NCBI GenBank assembly: GCA_963732355.1
Contig: CAVSZD010000007.1
Location: 620,001 to 684,000 of the forward strand
Origin: JADKAV01 sp963732355
Lineage (GTDB): Bacteria > Actinomycetota > Actinomycetes > S36-B12 > UBA10799
Length of the DNA: 64,000 nucleotides
Reading direction: 5' to 3'
Shown one piece after another: positions 43,541 to 51,750 of this stretch. The notes below the pieces were generated by a model. That model did not search any database. It saw only the letters and a list, made by a program, of their open reading frames with translations, and was not told where the DNA came from. The translations under genes were made by a program, and so were the position numbers. Position 1 is the stretch's first letter; the number at the start of each line of letters is the position of its first letter.

Positions 43541-44299
43541 TCAGCCGAGGGCGCGTCGCATGTGCCAATAGGCCGCGATCAGCACACTGGTGAAGCCCAA
43601 GGTCATCACGGGCACGACCGAGACAGCGAAGACCGCCGAGTCAGCCATCGCGCCCCCACCAACCACGGCGACCGCGGTGAACGCAGTGGCGGCAACCGCC
43701 CCACCGACCACTGTGGCCCGTGCGGCGATCTTCCCCAGAGCGGAGGGCTGGCGCTGCAGGGGATAGGTCTGCGCACTTCGGTACCAGCGCACCGCCCAGA
43801 CAGCAAGCACCACGAGCCCAATCACGGAGAACAGCACCTGCAGGAAGTAGTGCAGCGGCATCCCCGCAACGTCGGCGTGGAAGAAGCCCGTCATGCCCGT
43901 GACAACTGTCCCGGCGTGGGTGAACAGGTCGAGGAACTGGTGGGTCAGCCCTCCGATGAGCAACGAGGAGAACACGCCCAGCACCTTCGCCGGTGTCGTC
44001 AATCGCACCCGCAGACCCGGCTGCTGGTGCGGCGCCAGCCGTGCGCGCACTCCCGACGGAGCGAACCAGTCAGCGGGTCGCGCGAGGAAACCGTGCCAGA
44101 TCACGAAGAGCGCGAAGCCCACGAGCAAGTTGAGGAACAGCAAGCCGAACACCGTGTGCGTCTGGTCGGTCGTGTACCCCAGAAAGGGCGCGAACAGCGG
44201 CAAGTCGGGGGTCATGGCGCCGATCACCAAGGCCGAGGTCGACACCCACCGCACCCTGATGGGCAGGATGGCGGCCGCGTGGCTGACGGTGAAAGGCAT
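43541..44299 (-). CDS. DUF4184 family membrane protein
   Basis: 252 aa from ATG 44299 (MPFTVSHAAAILPIR). About six hydrophobic segments and the family pattern SHAAAILPIRVRW, GAMTPDLPLF, LLIGGLTHQFLDLFTH. The His/Asp residues resemble the YdjM/LexA-regulated membrane hydrolase pattern, but no activity is established. A 14-bp inverted repeat (44367-44414) lies 68 bases upstream of the start and may be a regulatory site. Confidence 0.87.
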   Translation of the reverse strand: MPFTVSHAAAILPIRVRWVSTSALVIGAMTPDLPLFAPFLGYTTDQTHTVFGLLFLNLLVGFALFVIWHGFLARPADWFAPSGVRARLAPHQQPGLRVRLTTPAKVLGVFSSLLIGGLTHQFLDLFTHAGTVVTGMTGFFHADVAGMPLHYFLQVLFSVIGLVVLAVWAVRWYRSAQTYPLQRQPSALGKIAARATVVGGAVAATAFTAVAVVGGGAMADSAVFAVSVVPVMTLGFTSVLIAAYWHMRRALG

Positions 44300-44366
44300 G
44301 GTTCCAGTGTTCCCCCGCACGGCGGCCCCACCACGGAATTGTGGGCAACCTCACCCACGCCGCCAC

Positions 44367-44414
44367 AAGGTTGAACCGATCGGCGACGATAAGCGTGCCA
44401 ATCGGTTCAACCTT
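44367..44414. promoter_or_regulatory. 14-bp perfect inverted repeat, possible operator or hairpin
   Basis: AAGGTTGAACCGAT (44367-44380) and ATCGGTTCAACCTT (44401-44414) with a 20-bp centre containing GGC/GCC. It sits between the DUF4184 start and tRNA-Thr. It is unlike the other repeats in the window. Confidence 0.6.
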
Positions 44415-44455
44415 CCCGCCAAGACACCGGCCGGCCTCGGTATCGTTGGAGAATC

Positions 44456-44527
44456 GCCCCGTTAGCTCAGTGGTAGAGCACTCGCCTTGTAAGCGAAAGG
44501 TCGTCCGTTCAATCCGGACACGGGGCT
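44456..44527 (+). tRNA. tRNA-Thr (TGT)
   Basis: A 72-nt cloverleaf: acceptor GCCCCGT with ACGGGGC, D-arm GCTCAGTGGTAGAGC, anticodon loop CTTGTAA giving TGT, T-arm GTCCGTTCAATCCGGAC, discriminator T. Confidence 0.95.
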
Positions 44528-44600
44528 CCAACCGGCTGAATGGCAACCTTGTCCTCGTGATGCCTGTGCGGATACGCTGAGCCCGATTGGGGAGGCACTC

Positions 44601-45137
44601 ATGTGGCAGAACATTCGGGCCAAGCGTGGTGTCATTGCAGCATTCCTCATCGGGGTCATGGTCGCCGGAGCGAGCACCGCAACGGCTGCGTCATTGATCA
44701 CCAGCAAGAACATCAAGAACGGGACGATCAAACTCAAGGATCTCTCGCCCCAGGTGCGTGCGCTGATCTCCCAACCGGGCCCGGCCGGCGCCACTGGACC
44801 GACGGGTGCGACCGGACCCACGGGCACCCAGGGTCCTGCCGGAGTACCAGGGGGCTTCAGCACCGACAACATCACGATCGTCACCGGCAATGTCGCCACA
44901 TACCCGATCCCCTTCCTGGGAGGGGCGGTCCCGCAGTCCAACGCCGAGTGCCCCGTCGGGAAGATCGCGATCGGCGGCTGGTACGAGATGCAGGGCATCT
45001 ACTACAGCCAGCCGGTACCGTTTGTGAACTCCTACCGCCAGGCCGCGCCACGGATATGGTCGGTCAGCCTCGCGTGGCCCAACACCTACCCCGATACCAG
45101 CGCCAGTTACGTGGCCAAGGCGGTCTGCGCGGGCTGA
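44601..45137 (+). CDS. Secreted protein with short collagen-like repeat
   Basis: 178 aa with GGGGAGG before ATG 44601. N-terminal signal or anchor (about 8-30, GVIAAFLIGVMVAGAS), then SLITSKNIKNGTIKLKDLS, a motif common before collagen-like stretches in actinobacteria. Eight Gly-X-Y triplets (about 59-83, GPAGATGPTGATGPTG...) follow, then a C-terminal domain of about 90 residues with two cysteines (NAECPVG and AVCAG). Surface-exposed structural or adhesive role inferred. Function unknown. Confidence 0.85.
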   Translation: MWQNIRAKRGVIAAFLIGVMVAGASTATAASLITSKNIKNGTIKLKDLSPQVRALISQPGPAGATGPTGATGPTGTQGPAGVPGGFSTDNITIVTGNVATYPIPFLGGAVPQSNAECPVGKIAIGGWYEMQGIYYSQPVPFVNSYRQAAPRIWSVSLAWPNTYPDTSASYVAKAVCAG

Positions 45138-45187
45138 AGCGCCCCGAGAAACACCCCATCAGGCACCCGAGCGACTAGCCTCGCCCC

Positions 45188-45814
45188 ATGTCGACCCGTG
45201 TGATTCTCGAGATCTTCGGTTGGATCGGTTCCGGCCTGATCGTGTTGTCCCTGGCCCAGGCCCGCGTGTGGCGCTTCCGGATCATGAACTTCATCGGCGC
45301 CGTGATCGCCACTGTCTACAACGGCATGCTGTCCATCTGGCCGTTCGCTGCCATGAACCTCGTCATCGCCGTCATCGACGCGTACTGGCTGGTGCGTCTG
45401 CGTAAGGAACGCCAGCCAGAATCGCAGGCCTACGACCTGCTGGAGGTGAACCACGAGGACGCGTACCTGCAGCACTTCCTCAAGGTTCACGGCGAGGACG
45501 CCAAAAAGCACTTCCCCGAATTCACTCCGCAGTCCCCGACCGTCTCCAACGTGATGATCATGCGCGGCGACGAGGCCGTCGGTGTTGTGAGCATCACTGA
45601 AATCACCGACGGCACAGCCAAACTGGGACTCGACTACGTCACGGAACGCTTCCGCGACTTCACCCCCGGCACGTTCGTCTACCGGGACTCTGGGATGTTC
45701 GAAAGGCTGGGCGTGCGCCGTATCCAGGCACCGGCCACCTCGGGTCCGAAGTACCTACAACGGATGGGCTTCCAGGAACAAGACGGCGCCTGGTTGCGTG
45801 ACGTCGCCGCCTGA
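45188..45814 (+). CDS. YgjV-like membrane protein with C-terminal soluble domain
   Basis: 208 aa. Three N-terminal hydrophobic helices (IFGWIGSGLIVLSLAQARVW; FIGAVIATVYNGML; MNLVIAVIDAYWLVRL) resemble the YgjV/inner-membrane family. The C-terminal 130 residues (VMIMRGDEAVGVVSITEI to PKYLQRMGFQEQDGAWLR) have the look of a degenerate GNAT fold: the last strand-helix-strand matches the usual Y-L-x-x-x-GF ending. No acetyl-CoA P-loop is clear. Function unknown. Confidence 0.8.
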   Translation: MSTRVILEIFGWIGSGLIVLSLAQARVWRFRIMNFIGAVIATVYNGMLSIWPFAAMNLVIAVIDAYWLVRLRKERQPESQAYDLLEVNHEDAYLQHFLKVHGEDAKKHFPEFTPQSPTVSNVMIMRGDEAVGVVSITEITDGTAKLGLDYVTERFRDFTPGTFVYRDSGMFERLGVRRIQAPATSGPKYLQRMGFQEQDGAWLRDVAA

Positions 45815-45853
45815 CCGGACTTCGCCACAGACATCCCAGTACCGTCACCGTCC

Positions 45854-47341
45854 ATGAGCACCGCCACCGTCGCCAGGGCTCCGCGCACCTTCTTCGGACA
45901 CCCTGCGGGACTTTCGACCCTGTTCTTCACGGAGTTCTGGGAGCGCTTCTCCTATTACGGGATGCGCGCCCTATTGGTGCTGTACTTGGTCGCTTCGCCC
46001 GATGGCGCCACTCCACCCGGTCCGGGACTTGGCTTGTCAACCGCCACCGCCTCAGCCATCTACGGCACCTACGTCGCGCTGGTCTACCTCTTCCCACTAC
46101 TCGGTGGCTGGATCGCCGACCGGGTGTGGGGATTCCGTCGCTCGGTCCTGGTGGGTGGCATCGTCATCGCCTGCGGCCACTATTCGATGGCCATGCCCAC
46201 CGAAGCGACGTTCTGGCTGGGCCTGCTGCTCATCGCGCTGGGCACCGGACTGCTCAAACCCAACATCTCCGCCATGGTCGGCGAGCTGTACCTGGACCAC
46301 GACACCAAACGTGACGCGGGTTTCTCGATCTTCTACATGGGTATCAACCTCGGCGCGTTCGTGGCACCGCTGATCACCGGCGCGCTCATGGACAACTTCG
46401 GCTGGCACTATGCGTTCGGCGCTGCCGCGATCGGGATGACTTTCGGCGTGATCCAGTACGTCATCGGCGGGCGCAAGAACCTCGCAGGGATCGGGCTGAG
46501 CGCCCCCAACCCGGCGAGCCCCAAGGAGAAGCGCAACGTCTTCGGAATGCTCGCCGCGGCGGTTCTGGGCATCGTGGTGATTGCCCTGATCGATGCCTGG
46601 CTATTCGGTTTCGAACTGGCCGACATGGTCGACATCCTGGCCATCTTCATCCTGTTGGTACCGGTCGTGTACTTCGTCCGGATGTTCCGGACCCCGGGCA
46701 TGAGCAGTGACCAGAAATCCCGCCTCCACGCCTTCCTCGGATTGTTCCTCGGGGCCGCCGTCTTCTGGATGATCTACGACCAGGCGGGGTCCACCCTGAG
46801 CGTGTTCGCCGAGGACGAGACCGATCTCACGGTCGGCGGGTTCAACATCCCCGTGCCCTGGTTGCAGTCGATCAACCCCATCTTCATCATCATCTTCGCC
46901 CCGATCTTCGCGGCCATCTGGTCACGGCTGGGCGATCGGGCGCCGTCCACCCCGCTGAAGTTCGCGTGGGCCCTCTTCGGCATCGGCCTGAGTTTCCTGG
47001 TGATGATCATCCCCGCCCTTGACGCGGAGACCGGGGCCGAAGTCGCCGTGTGGTGGCTGGTCGGGGTGTACCTGATCCAGACCTGGGCCGAGTTGCTGCT
47101 CTCCCCGATCGGCCTGAGCGCCTCGACCCGACTGGCCCCTCCCGGGATGGAGGGCCAGATGCTCGCGTTGTGGTTCCTGGCGGTGTCCGTTGGTGACACC
47201 ATCGGCGCGCAGATTCTCTCGCGGATCGGTGACAACTACGTGCGCGTGTTCACCACATTCGGCATCATCGCGATGGTCGCCACCGTGATCGCCTTCCTCT
47301 TCGTTCCCAGGCTCAAGAAGATGATGGTTGGCGTTCACTAG
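45854..47341 (+). CDS. POT/PTR2 family peptide:proton symporter
   Basis: 495 aa with about fourteen membrane segments. The family signatures are present: FFTEFWERFSYYGMRALLVLYL (ExxERFxYYG, TM1) and IFYMGINLGAFVAPLITG (TM5). It imports di- and tripeptides driven by protons. Its last 29 bases overlap the 3' end of the convergent EamA gene. Confidence 0.95.
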   Translation: MSTATVARAPRTFFGHPAGLSTLFFTEFWERFSYYGMRALLVLYLVASPDGATPPGPGLGLSTATASAIYGTYVALVYLFPLLGGWIADRVWGFRRSVLVGGIVIACGHYSMAMPTEATFWLGLLLIALGTGLLKPNISAMVGELYLDHDTKRDAGFSIFYMGINLGAFVAPLITGALMDNFGWHYAFGAAAIGMTFGVIQYVIGGRKNLAGIGLSAPNPASPKEKRNVFGMLAAAVLGIVVIALIDAWLFGFELADMVDILAIFILLVPVVYFVRMFRTPGMSSDQKSRLHAFLGLFLGAAVFWMIYDQAGSTLSVFAEDETDLTVGGFNIPVPWLQSINPIFIIIFAPIFAAIWSRLGDRAPSTPLKFAWALFGIGLSFLVMIIPALDAETGAEVAVWWLVGVYLIQTWAELLLSPIGLSASTRLAPPGMEGQMLALWFLAVSVGDTIGAQILSRIGDNYVRVFTTFGIIAMVATVIAFLFVPRLKKMMVGVH

Positions 47342-48227
47342 CAGGCCGGCCTATTAGGCCTTGGACGAGCGCCGCTCCGACCAGGACGATCACGGCGCCC
47401 AACGGTTGGTTCCAGGTCAGGGTCTCACCCAGCAGCACGATCCCCAGCAAGGTGGAGACCAGCGGGGTGGCGTAGGTGACCGAGGCGCTCACCACCGACC
47501 CCGCCAGCGCGATCACCCGGTACATCCAGATGAAGGCAAGCCCCGTCGCCAGCGCTCCGAGTACGGCCACGGCCAACACCGAAGAGGCCTGCACGGTCTG
47601 CGGGTAGTCGGTCAGGAACAAGCAGAGCACCGCCATGACGACGCTGCTGCACAGCAGTTGTGCCCCCATCAGCGAAGGTCCGCCTTCAGGCCTCCCTGCC
47701 AGGAAGCGCCGCGTCCACGGCACCCCAACGCCGTAACACAGCGTTGCGCCCAAGCAGGCCAGTGAACCGATCAGATCGCCGGACAAACCTTGCCAGACCC
47801 CCATCACCACCATGACGCCGACGAACCCGACGACCAGCCCGAGCACGCGCTGACGGGTGAGACGCTCCGACGGGACGATCGCCAGCGCGAAGAAGGCGGT
47901 GAACAACGGAGTCGCCGCATTGAACAACCCCGCCAGCACACTTGAGACCCGCGTTTCGGCCCAGGCGAAAAGGGTGAACGGGATCACGTTGGTCATGAGG
48001 CCGACGAAGGCCACATGCGCCCAAACCGGGCCGAATCGGGGCAGCCGTCCGCGTTGCCACACAAGGACCACGACGACCGCGGCGAAACCGAACAGCACGC
48101 GGCCGAACGTGATCTGTAGGGGGGCGAACGAGTCGAGCCCGATCTTGATCAAGAAGAAGCTGGACCCCCACACCAGCGCCAGCGCCCACCAATAGGGCAG
48201 CCAGGCGGACAGGCGGGGCGATTCCAC
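47313..48227 (-). CDS. EamA/DMT family transporter
   Basis: 304 aa from GTG 48227 (VESPRLSAWLPYWWALALVWGSSF), ten predicted helices in two EamA repeats; FLIKIGLDSFAPLQITFGRVL and YATPLVSTLLGIVLLGETLTW are typical. Substrate unknown. The frame stays open upstream to 48404 inside family 1 copy 7, but that extension is a translation of the repeat and is rejected. Convergent overlap with the POT gene. Confidence 0.88.
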   Translation of the reverse strand: MESPRLSAWLPYWWALALVWGSSFFLIKIGLDSFAPLQITFGRVLFGFAAVVVVLVWQRGRLPRFGPVWAHVAFVGLMTNVIPFTLFAWAETRVSSVLAGLFNAATPLFTAFFALAIVPSERLTRQRVLGLVVGFVGVMVVMGVWQGLSGDLIGSLACLGATLCYGVGVPWTRRFLAGRPEGGPSLMGAQLLCSSVVMAVLCLFLTDYPQTVQASSVLAVAVLGALATGLAFIWMYRVIALAGSVVSASVTYATPLVSTLLGIVLLGETLTWNQPLGAVIVLVGAALVQGLIGRPASERQPSSS

Positions 48228-48344
48228 TCTGGACAGTCTGCCAACGCCGCTGGGCACACCTGTTGCCACGGCCGCCGTTGTTGCGAAGTCGCCCGGGCCC
48301 TCGCGGGGTGTCCTCGTCACTCCGAACCGTGCCGCGGCGCCCGC

Positions 48345-48412
48345 GTTAGAGGTTGTGGTCCTGGTTAGCGAATCCACGCGTTGTTTCTCTAACCAACCGC
48401 ACAACCTCTAAC
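48345..48412. repeat. Family 1 palindrome, copy 7
   Basis: 68 bp; left box GTCCTG, right box read inward CGGTTG. Centre CCACGCGTTGTTT. Left flank CCCGC, right flank CAACC. Confidence 0.93.
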
Positions 48413-48496
48413 CAACCGTGGCGGGGGCCGCCGTTGTGCAGCGCCCGGGCCCTCGCGGGGTGTCCTCGTCACTCCGAACCGTGCCGCGGCGCCCGC

Positions 48497-48564
48497 GTTA
48501 GAGGTTGTGGTCCTGGTTAGCGAATCCACGCGTGGTTTCTCTAACCAACCGCACAACCTCTAAC
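48497..48564. repeat. Family 1 palindrome, copy 8
   Basis: Same boxes as copy 7 (GTCCTG and CGGTTG), one base different in the centre (ACGCGTGG instead of ACGCGTTG). It is the duplicated partner of copy 7. Confidence 0.93.
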
Positions 48565-48672
48565 CAACCGTGGCGGGGGCCACCGCCCTGCCAGACCACA
48601 TCGGCGCCGTGTCGCAACCACCCGCAACGCCGCCCAGCCCGCATGCTGGAATCGATGCCGACTGGAGGTTAG

Positions 48673-48912
48673 ATGTCCGCCCTGACCGATCGCGAGCGCG
48701 CGATCCTCGATTTCGAGAAGAACTGGTACCGATTCGAGGGCGCGAAACAAGCAGCGATCCGCGAGCAGCTCGACCTATCCCCGACGCGCTATTACCAACT
48801 GCTCAACGCACTCGTGGACAACCCCGAGGCCCTGCGCGCGGAACCGGTGATCGTCAGGCGACTGCAGCGCCAGCGCCAGTCGCGCCGGGCCGCGGTCTCA
48901 CGCTCCGCCTGA
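48673..48912 (+). CDS. DUF3263 family helix-turn-helix protein
   Basis: 79 aa with GGAGG nine bases before ATG 48673. Sequence MSALTDRERAILDFEKNWYRFEGAKQ..., with LDLSPTRYYQLLNALVDNPEAL, is the actinobacterial DUF3263 family; the fold suggests a small helix-turn-helix DNA-binding protein. In several actinomycetes it precedes a LytR C-terminal-domain gene, which is not present here. Its 3' end overlaps the convergent HExxH gene by 59 bases. Confidence 0.9.
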   Translation: MSALTDRERAILDFEKNWYRFEGAKQAAIREQLDLSPTRYYQLLNALVDNPEALRAEPVIVRRLQRQRQSRRAAVSRSA

Positions 48913-49282
48913 GCGGGCGCTCCACGTACCCTCCCGCGACCAGCCCGGCGCGGCGCTCGAACATGTTGCGCGACCACCAGTCGCCGGTGCGCATCCACGA
49001 CCACGCCGATGCCAGGCCGTAAGCGGGCACGAACAGCGGGCCAAGCAGCGCGTATTGACGCATGTGCGAGACCTCGTGCGCCCAGACCGAGTCGGACACC
49101 CGCTCCCGACTGACAACCACACACCCAACGGTGAATGCCCCGGCGGACGGGAAGGGCCAGTCGTAACCGGTGGCTTCCCAGAAGTCCCCGCGGCGGTGTA
49201 GCGAACAACCCGACAGCCACGCAACCCCGCGTCCGGCCAGCGTCGTTAAGTTGAGCCCGTTGATCACAACCAGGGGACGCAT
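48854..49282 (-). CDS. Small HEVSH-containing membrane-associated protein, possible metallopeptidase
   Basis: 142 aa from ATG 49282, which shares one base with the gpgS stop (TGATG). It contains AHEVSHMRQYALLGPLFVPAYG: a HExxH zinc-binding motif followed by hydrophobic residues. A distant third ligand is not identifiable. The C-terminus is Arg/Pro-rich. No signal peptide is clear, though residues 1-25 are moderately hydrophobic. Family not recognised with certainty; coupling to gpgS is strong. Peptidase activity is inferred only from the motif. Confidence 0.75.
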   Translation of the reverse strand: MRPLVVINGLNLTTLAGRGVAWLSGCSLHRRGDFWEATGYDWPFPSAGAFTVGCVVVSRERVSDSVWAHEVSHMRQYALLGPLFVPAYGLASAWSWMRTGDWWSRNMFERRAGLVAGGYVERPLRRSVRPRPGATGAGAAVA

Positions 49283-50226
49283 CACACCCACTTCCCGGTC
49301 GGAGCAGTCGACAACGGCGGTCTTTCCAGATCGACGATGGCGTGCCACGTGCCCACGAAGTCGTGCCCCACCCGGTCGAACTGCGCCATCGCCTGACCCG
49401 CCGCCCGCGAGTCGTGCAACTGCGGATCAAGCCGGCGCACCGCGGTTTGCATGATCTGTGCGGCCATGAGGCCCAGCTTGCGTTCATCGTGGTGGCGATG
49501 CAGCCGGACCCCGAGGTCCACCTGAGCGATCGCGTCCACCCCGAGCAGCTCCGCGGTGTCCACGAGCATGGCGAACTCGACTCCGTAACCGACCGGGAAG
49601 GGCAGTCGTTCCAGCAGGTCCCGCCGCGCGGCGTACTCTCCGGCCAGCGGCTGGATGACCCCGGCCAGTTCGGGCCAGTAGAGGTTCAACAGTGGGCGCG
49701 CCACCAGTTCGGTCACCCGTCCACCCCCTGCAGCCACCACCGAATCGCCGCTGACCAACGGTCGCTCGTAGACCGCCTTGACCAGATGAACCGACGGATC
49801 GGTGAGCAGCGGGCCCAAGAGCCCACTCACGTACTGCGCGGTGAATGAACGCAAATCCGCATCGATGAACACCACGATGTCCGAGTCGGTGGCAGCCAGC
49901 GCCCGCCACATCGCTTCGCCCTTGCCGCGCATCGCAGGAAGTCGGGGGAAGACCGAGTCAAGAGCGATCACCCGGGCGCCGTTGTCCCTGGCGACGGCCG
50001 CGGTGTCATCGGTCGAACCCGAGTCCAGCACCACCAGATCGTCCACTAGCGACTCACCGAGTTCGTCGTGGATGATTCGGACTATTTGCCCGACGGTGGC
50101 GGCCTCGTTCAACGCCGGCAGGATCACCGCGACTGTCGCCTCCTTGCGCGCAAGGAGGTCGTCGATGTCCCAGTCGTCGGCTGTGGACGTACGGTTGTCC
50201 AGCCAGTGCTGAACATGCTCGGTCAC
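49282..50226 (-). CDS. gpgS: Glucosyl-3-phosphoglycerate synthase
   Basis: 314 aa, GT81 retaining glycosyltransferase that makes glucosyl-3-phosphoglycerate from a nucleotide-glucose donor and 3-phosphoglycerate, the first step to glucosylglycerate or methylglucose lipopolysaccharide. Visible: VILPALNEAATVGQIV, VLDSGSTDDTAAVA, FIDADLRSF (DxD-type metal site), LSGEYAAR-like LAGEYAARRDLL and GYGVEFAMLVDT. It is divergent from the SAM-riboswitch-thrC unit. Confidence 0.93.
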   Translation of the reverse strand: MTEHVQHWLDNRTSTADDWDIDDLLARKEATVAVILPALNEAATVGQIVRIIHDELGESLVDDLVVLDSGSTDDTAAVARDNGARVIALDSVFPRLPAMRGKGEAMWRALAATDSDIVVFIDADLRSFTAQYVSGLLGPLLTDPSVHLVKAVYERPLVSGDSVVAAGGGRVTELVARPLLNLYWPELAGVIQPLAGEYAARRDLLERLPFPVGYGVEFAMLVDTAELLGVDAIAQVDLGVRLHRHHDERKLGLMAAQIMQTAVRRLDPQLHDSRAAGQAMAQFDRVGHDFVGTWHAIVDLERPPLSTAPTGKWV

Positions 50227-50274
50227 GTGCCCCCCAGGGGTTTCGGTCGCGATAAGCGTGTCACAATTCCTTAG

Positions 50275-50384
50275 ACCTCATCCAGAGGGGCAGAGGGACC
50301 GGCCCGTTGAAGCCCCGGCAACCTACCGTTACACGGCGGAAATGGTGCCAAGTCCGGCCGCGCGAGCGGGAAGATGCGAAGGAT
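50275..50384 (+). promoter_or_regulatory. SAM-I (S-box) riboswitch
   Basis: The conserved core is clear: CCAGAGGGGCAGAGGGACC, GGCCCGTTGAAGCCCCGGC, AACCTACCG, then GGTGCCAAGTCC and GCGGGAAGATG. The 3' strand of P1 (GATGCGAAGG, to 50382) contains the AAGG that serves as the Shine-Dalgarno of the downstream ATG at 50389. Binding SAM should therefore hide the ribosome binding site, so translational repression is the likely mechanism. No intrinsic terminator is visible between it and the gene. Confidence 0.93.
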
Positions 50385-50388
50385 TGCC

Positions 50389-51628
50389 ATGACGATCGAT
50401 CTCGGAAGTGCAGTCGGACTCTCCTGTCGGGAGTGTTCTGCCAGCTACGAACTCGGCGCCGCCTACGCGTGCATCGAGTGCTTCGGTCCGCTCGAGGTGG
50501 CCTACGAGTTCCCCGCCCTCACCCGCGCCGACATCGAATCCGGTCCCGCATCGCTCTGGCGGTACAAGGACCTGCTGCCCGTGCGGCCTCAAGCCGCCAC
50601 CGAGCCGAACCTCGCCCCAGGCTGGACCCGCCTGCACAAGGCCGACAACCTGGCCGCAGAGTTGGGGATGCGCAGCCTGTGGGTCAAGGACGACTCGGGA
50701 AATCCGACCCACTCGTTCAAGGACCGGGTCGTGGCTGTGGCTCAGTCGGCAGCGCGAGCCCTGGGGCTTACGACCCTTGGCGTGTGCCTCGACCGGCAAC
50801 CTCGCCCACGCGGTTGCCGCAGCCGCTGCCCGCGGCGGCCAGAGCTCGGTCGTGGTCATCCCGCATGACCTCGAGGCCGGCAAGACGATAACAACAGCCA
50901 CTTACGGCGGGGTGTTGCTGGCGGTCGAGGGCAACTACGACGACGTGAACCGTCTGTGCTCCGAGATCATCGGGGAGGACTTCTCCGCGAATTGGGGTTT
51001 TGTCAACGTCAACATCCGCCCGTACTACGCGGAGGGCTCGAAGTCGATGGGCTTCGAGATCGCCGAGCAACTGGGCTGGCGGACCCCTGCGCAAGTTGTG
51101 GCACCGATCGCCTCCGGGTCCCTTTTGACCAAGGTTGACAAGTCCTGGCGCGAACTCGCTGCCCTTGGGCTCATCGAGCAGACGCCTTACAGCGTGTTCG
51201 GTGCCCAGGCCACCGGCTGTTCCCCGGTCGCGCAGGCTTTCGATGCCGGGTGGGACGTCGTCAAACCCGTGAAACCCGCGACCATCGCGAAGTCGCTGGC
51301 CATCGGCAACCCGGCCGACGGGCCCTACGCGCTCGATGTCGTTCGGCGCACGGGCGGCTCGATCACCTCGGTCAGCGATGAGGACGTGGTCGATGGGATC
51401 CGGATGTTGGCCCGGTCGGAGGGCATCTTCGCTGAAACCGCCGGCGGGGTGGTCGTGGCCTGCCTGCGGCAACTACTCAAGGAGGGCGCGCTCGACCCGG
51501 AAGCCGAAACCGTGATCCTCAACACCGGTGATGGGCTAAAGACCCTCGATGCTGTGATGGACTTCGCGAAACCGACTGCCACCATCCGGGCGGATGTTGA
51601 CGAGGTACGTGCTGCATTGCCTGAATAG
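50389..51628 (+). pseudogene. thrC: Threonine synthase-like PLP enzyme with a single-base frameshift
   Basis: Threonine synthase-like fold-type II PLP enzyme; the N-terminal zinc ribbon (SCREC, CIEC) and PLP lysine (NPTHSFKDRVV, about 100) are in the first frame, MTIDLGSAVGL to TTLGV. At 50782 one extra base shifts the frame. Deleting it restores LGCASTGNLAHAVAAAA and the whole remainder to DVDEVRAALPE, about 412 aa. Either a sequencing error or a recent mutation; the rest of the gene is undamaged. It is under a SAM-I riboswitch, which suggests a methionine/homocysteine-related role rather than plain threonine synthesis. Confidence 0.88.
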
Positions 51629-51669
51629 CCAATCGGTGGGTCTATTTCCCACGAGCGGCTCGTTCTGGG

Positions 51670-51675
51670 TACAAT
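51670..51675 (+). promoter_or_regulatory. Possible -10 box for csp
   Basis: TACAAT, preceded by TGGG, lies 76 bases before the csp start. No good -35 hexamer is visible 16-18 bases upstream. The roughly 70-base leader is consistent with cold-shock gene 5' UTRs. Weak evidence. Confidence 0.35.
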
Positions 51676-51750
51676 GGGGGTGATCACATCGTGGTCCCGC
51701 GGAGCAGAAGCCGAGCGGCACATGAAACACAGCAAGGACAACACAACGAA

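Larger units (their letters stand above)
48272..48590. repeat. 152-bp tandem duplication containing two family 1 palindromes
   Basis: The segment with GCCCGGGCCCTCGCGGGGTGTCC, a family 1 element and CAACCGTGGCGGGGGCC is present twice, period 152 bp. Copies are nearly identical, indicating recent duplication. It fills the gap between the EamA and DUF3263 genes (48,228-48,672); no gene is seen in it. Confidence 0.93.

Noticed and set aside
48228..48404. N-terminal extension of the EamA transporter beginning MCGWLEKQRVDSL
   Set aside because: It is a translation of a family 1 palindrome; similar peptides appear at 10 kb, 19 kb and 29 kb where no gene exists.
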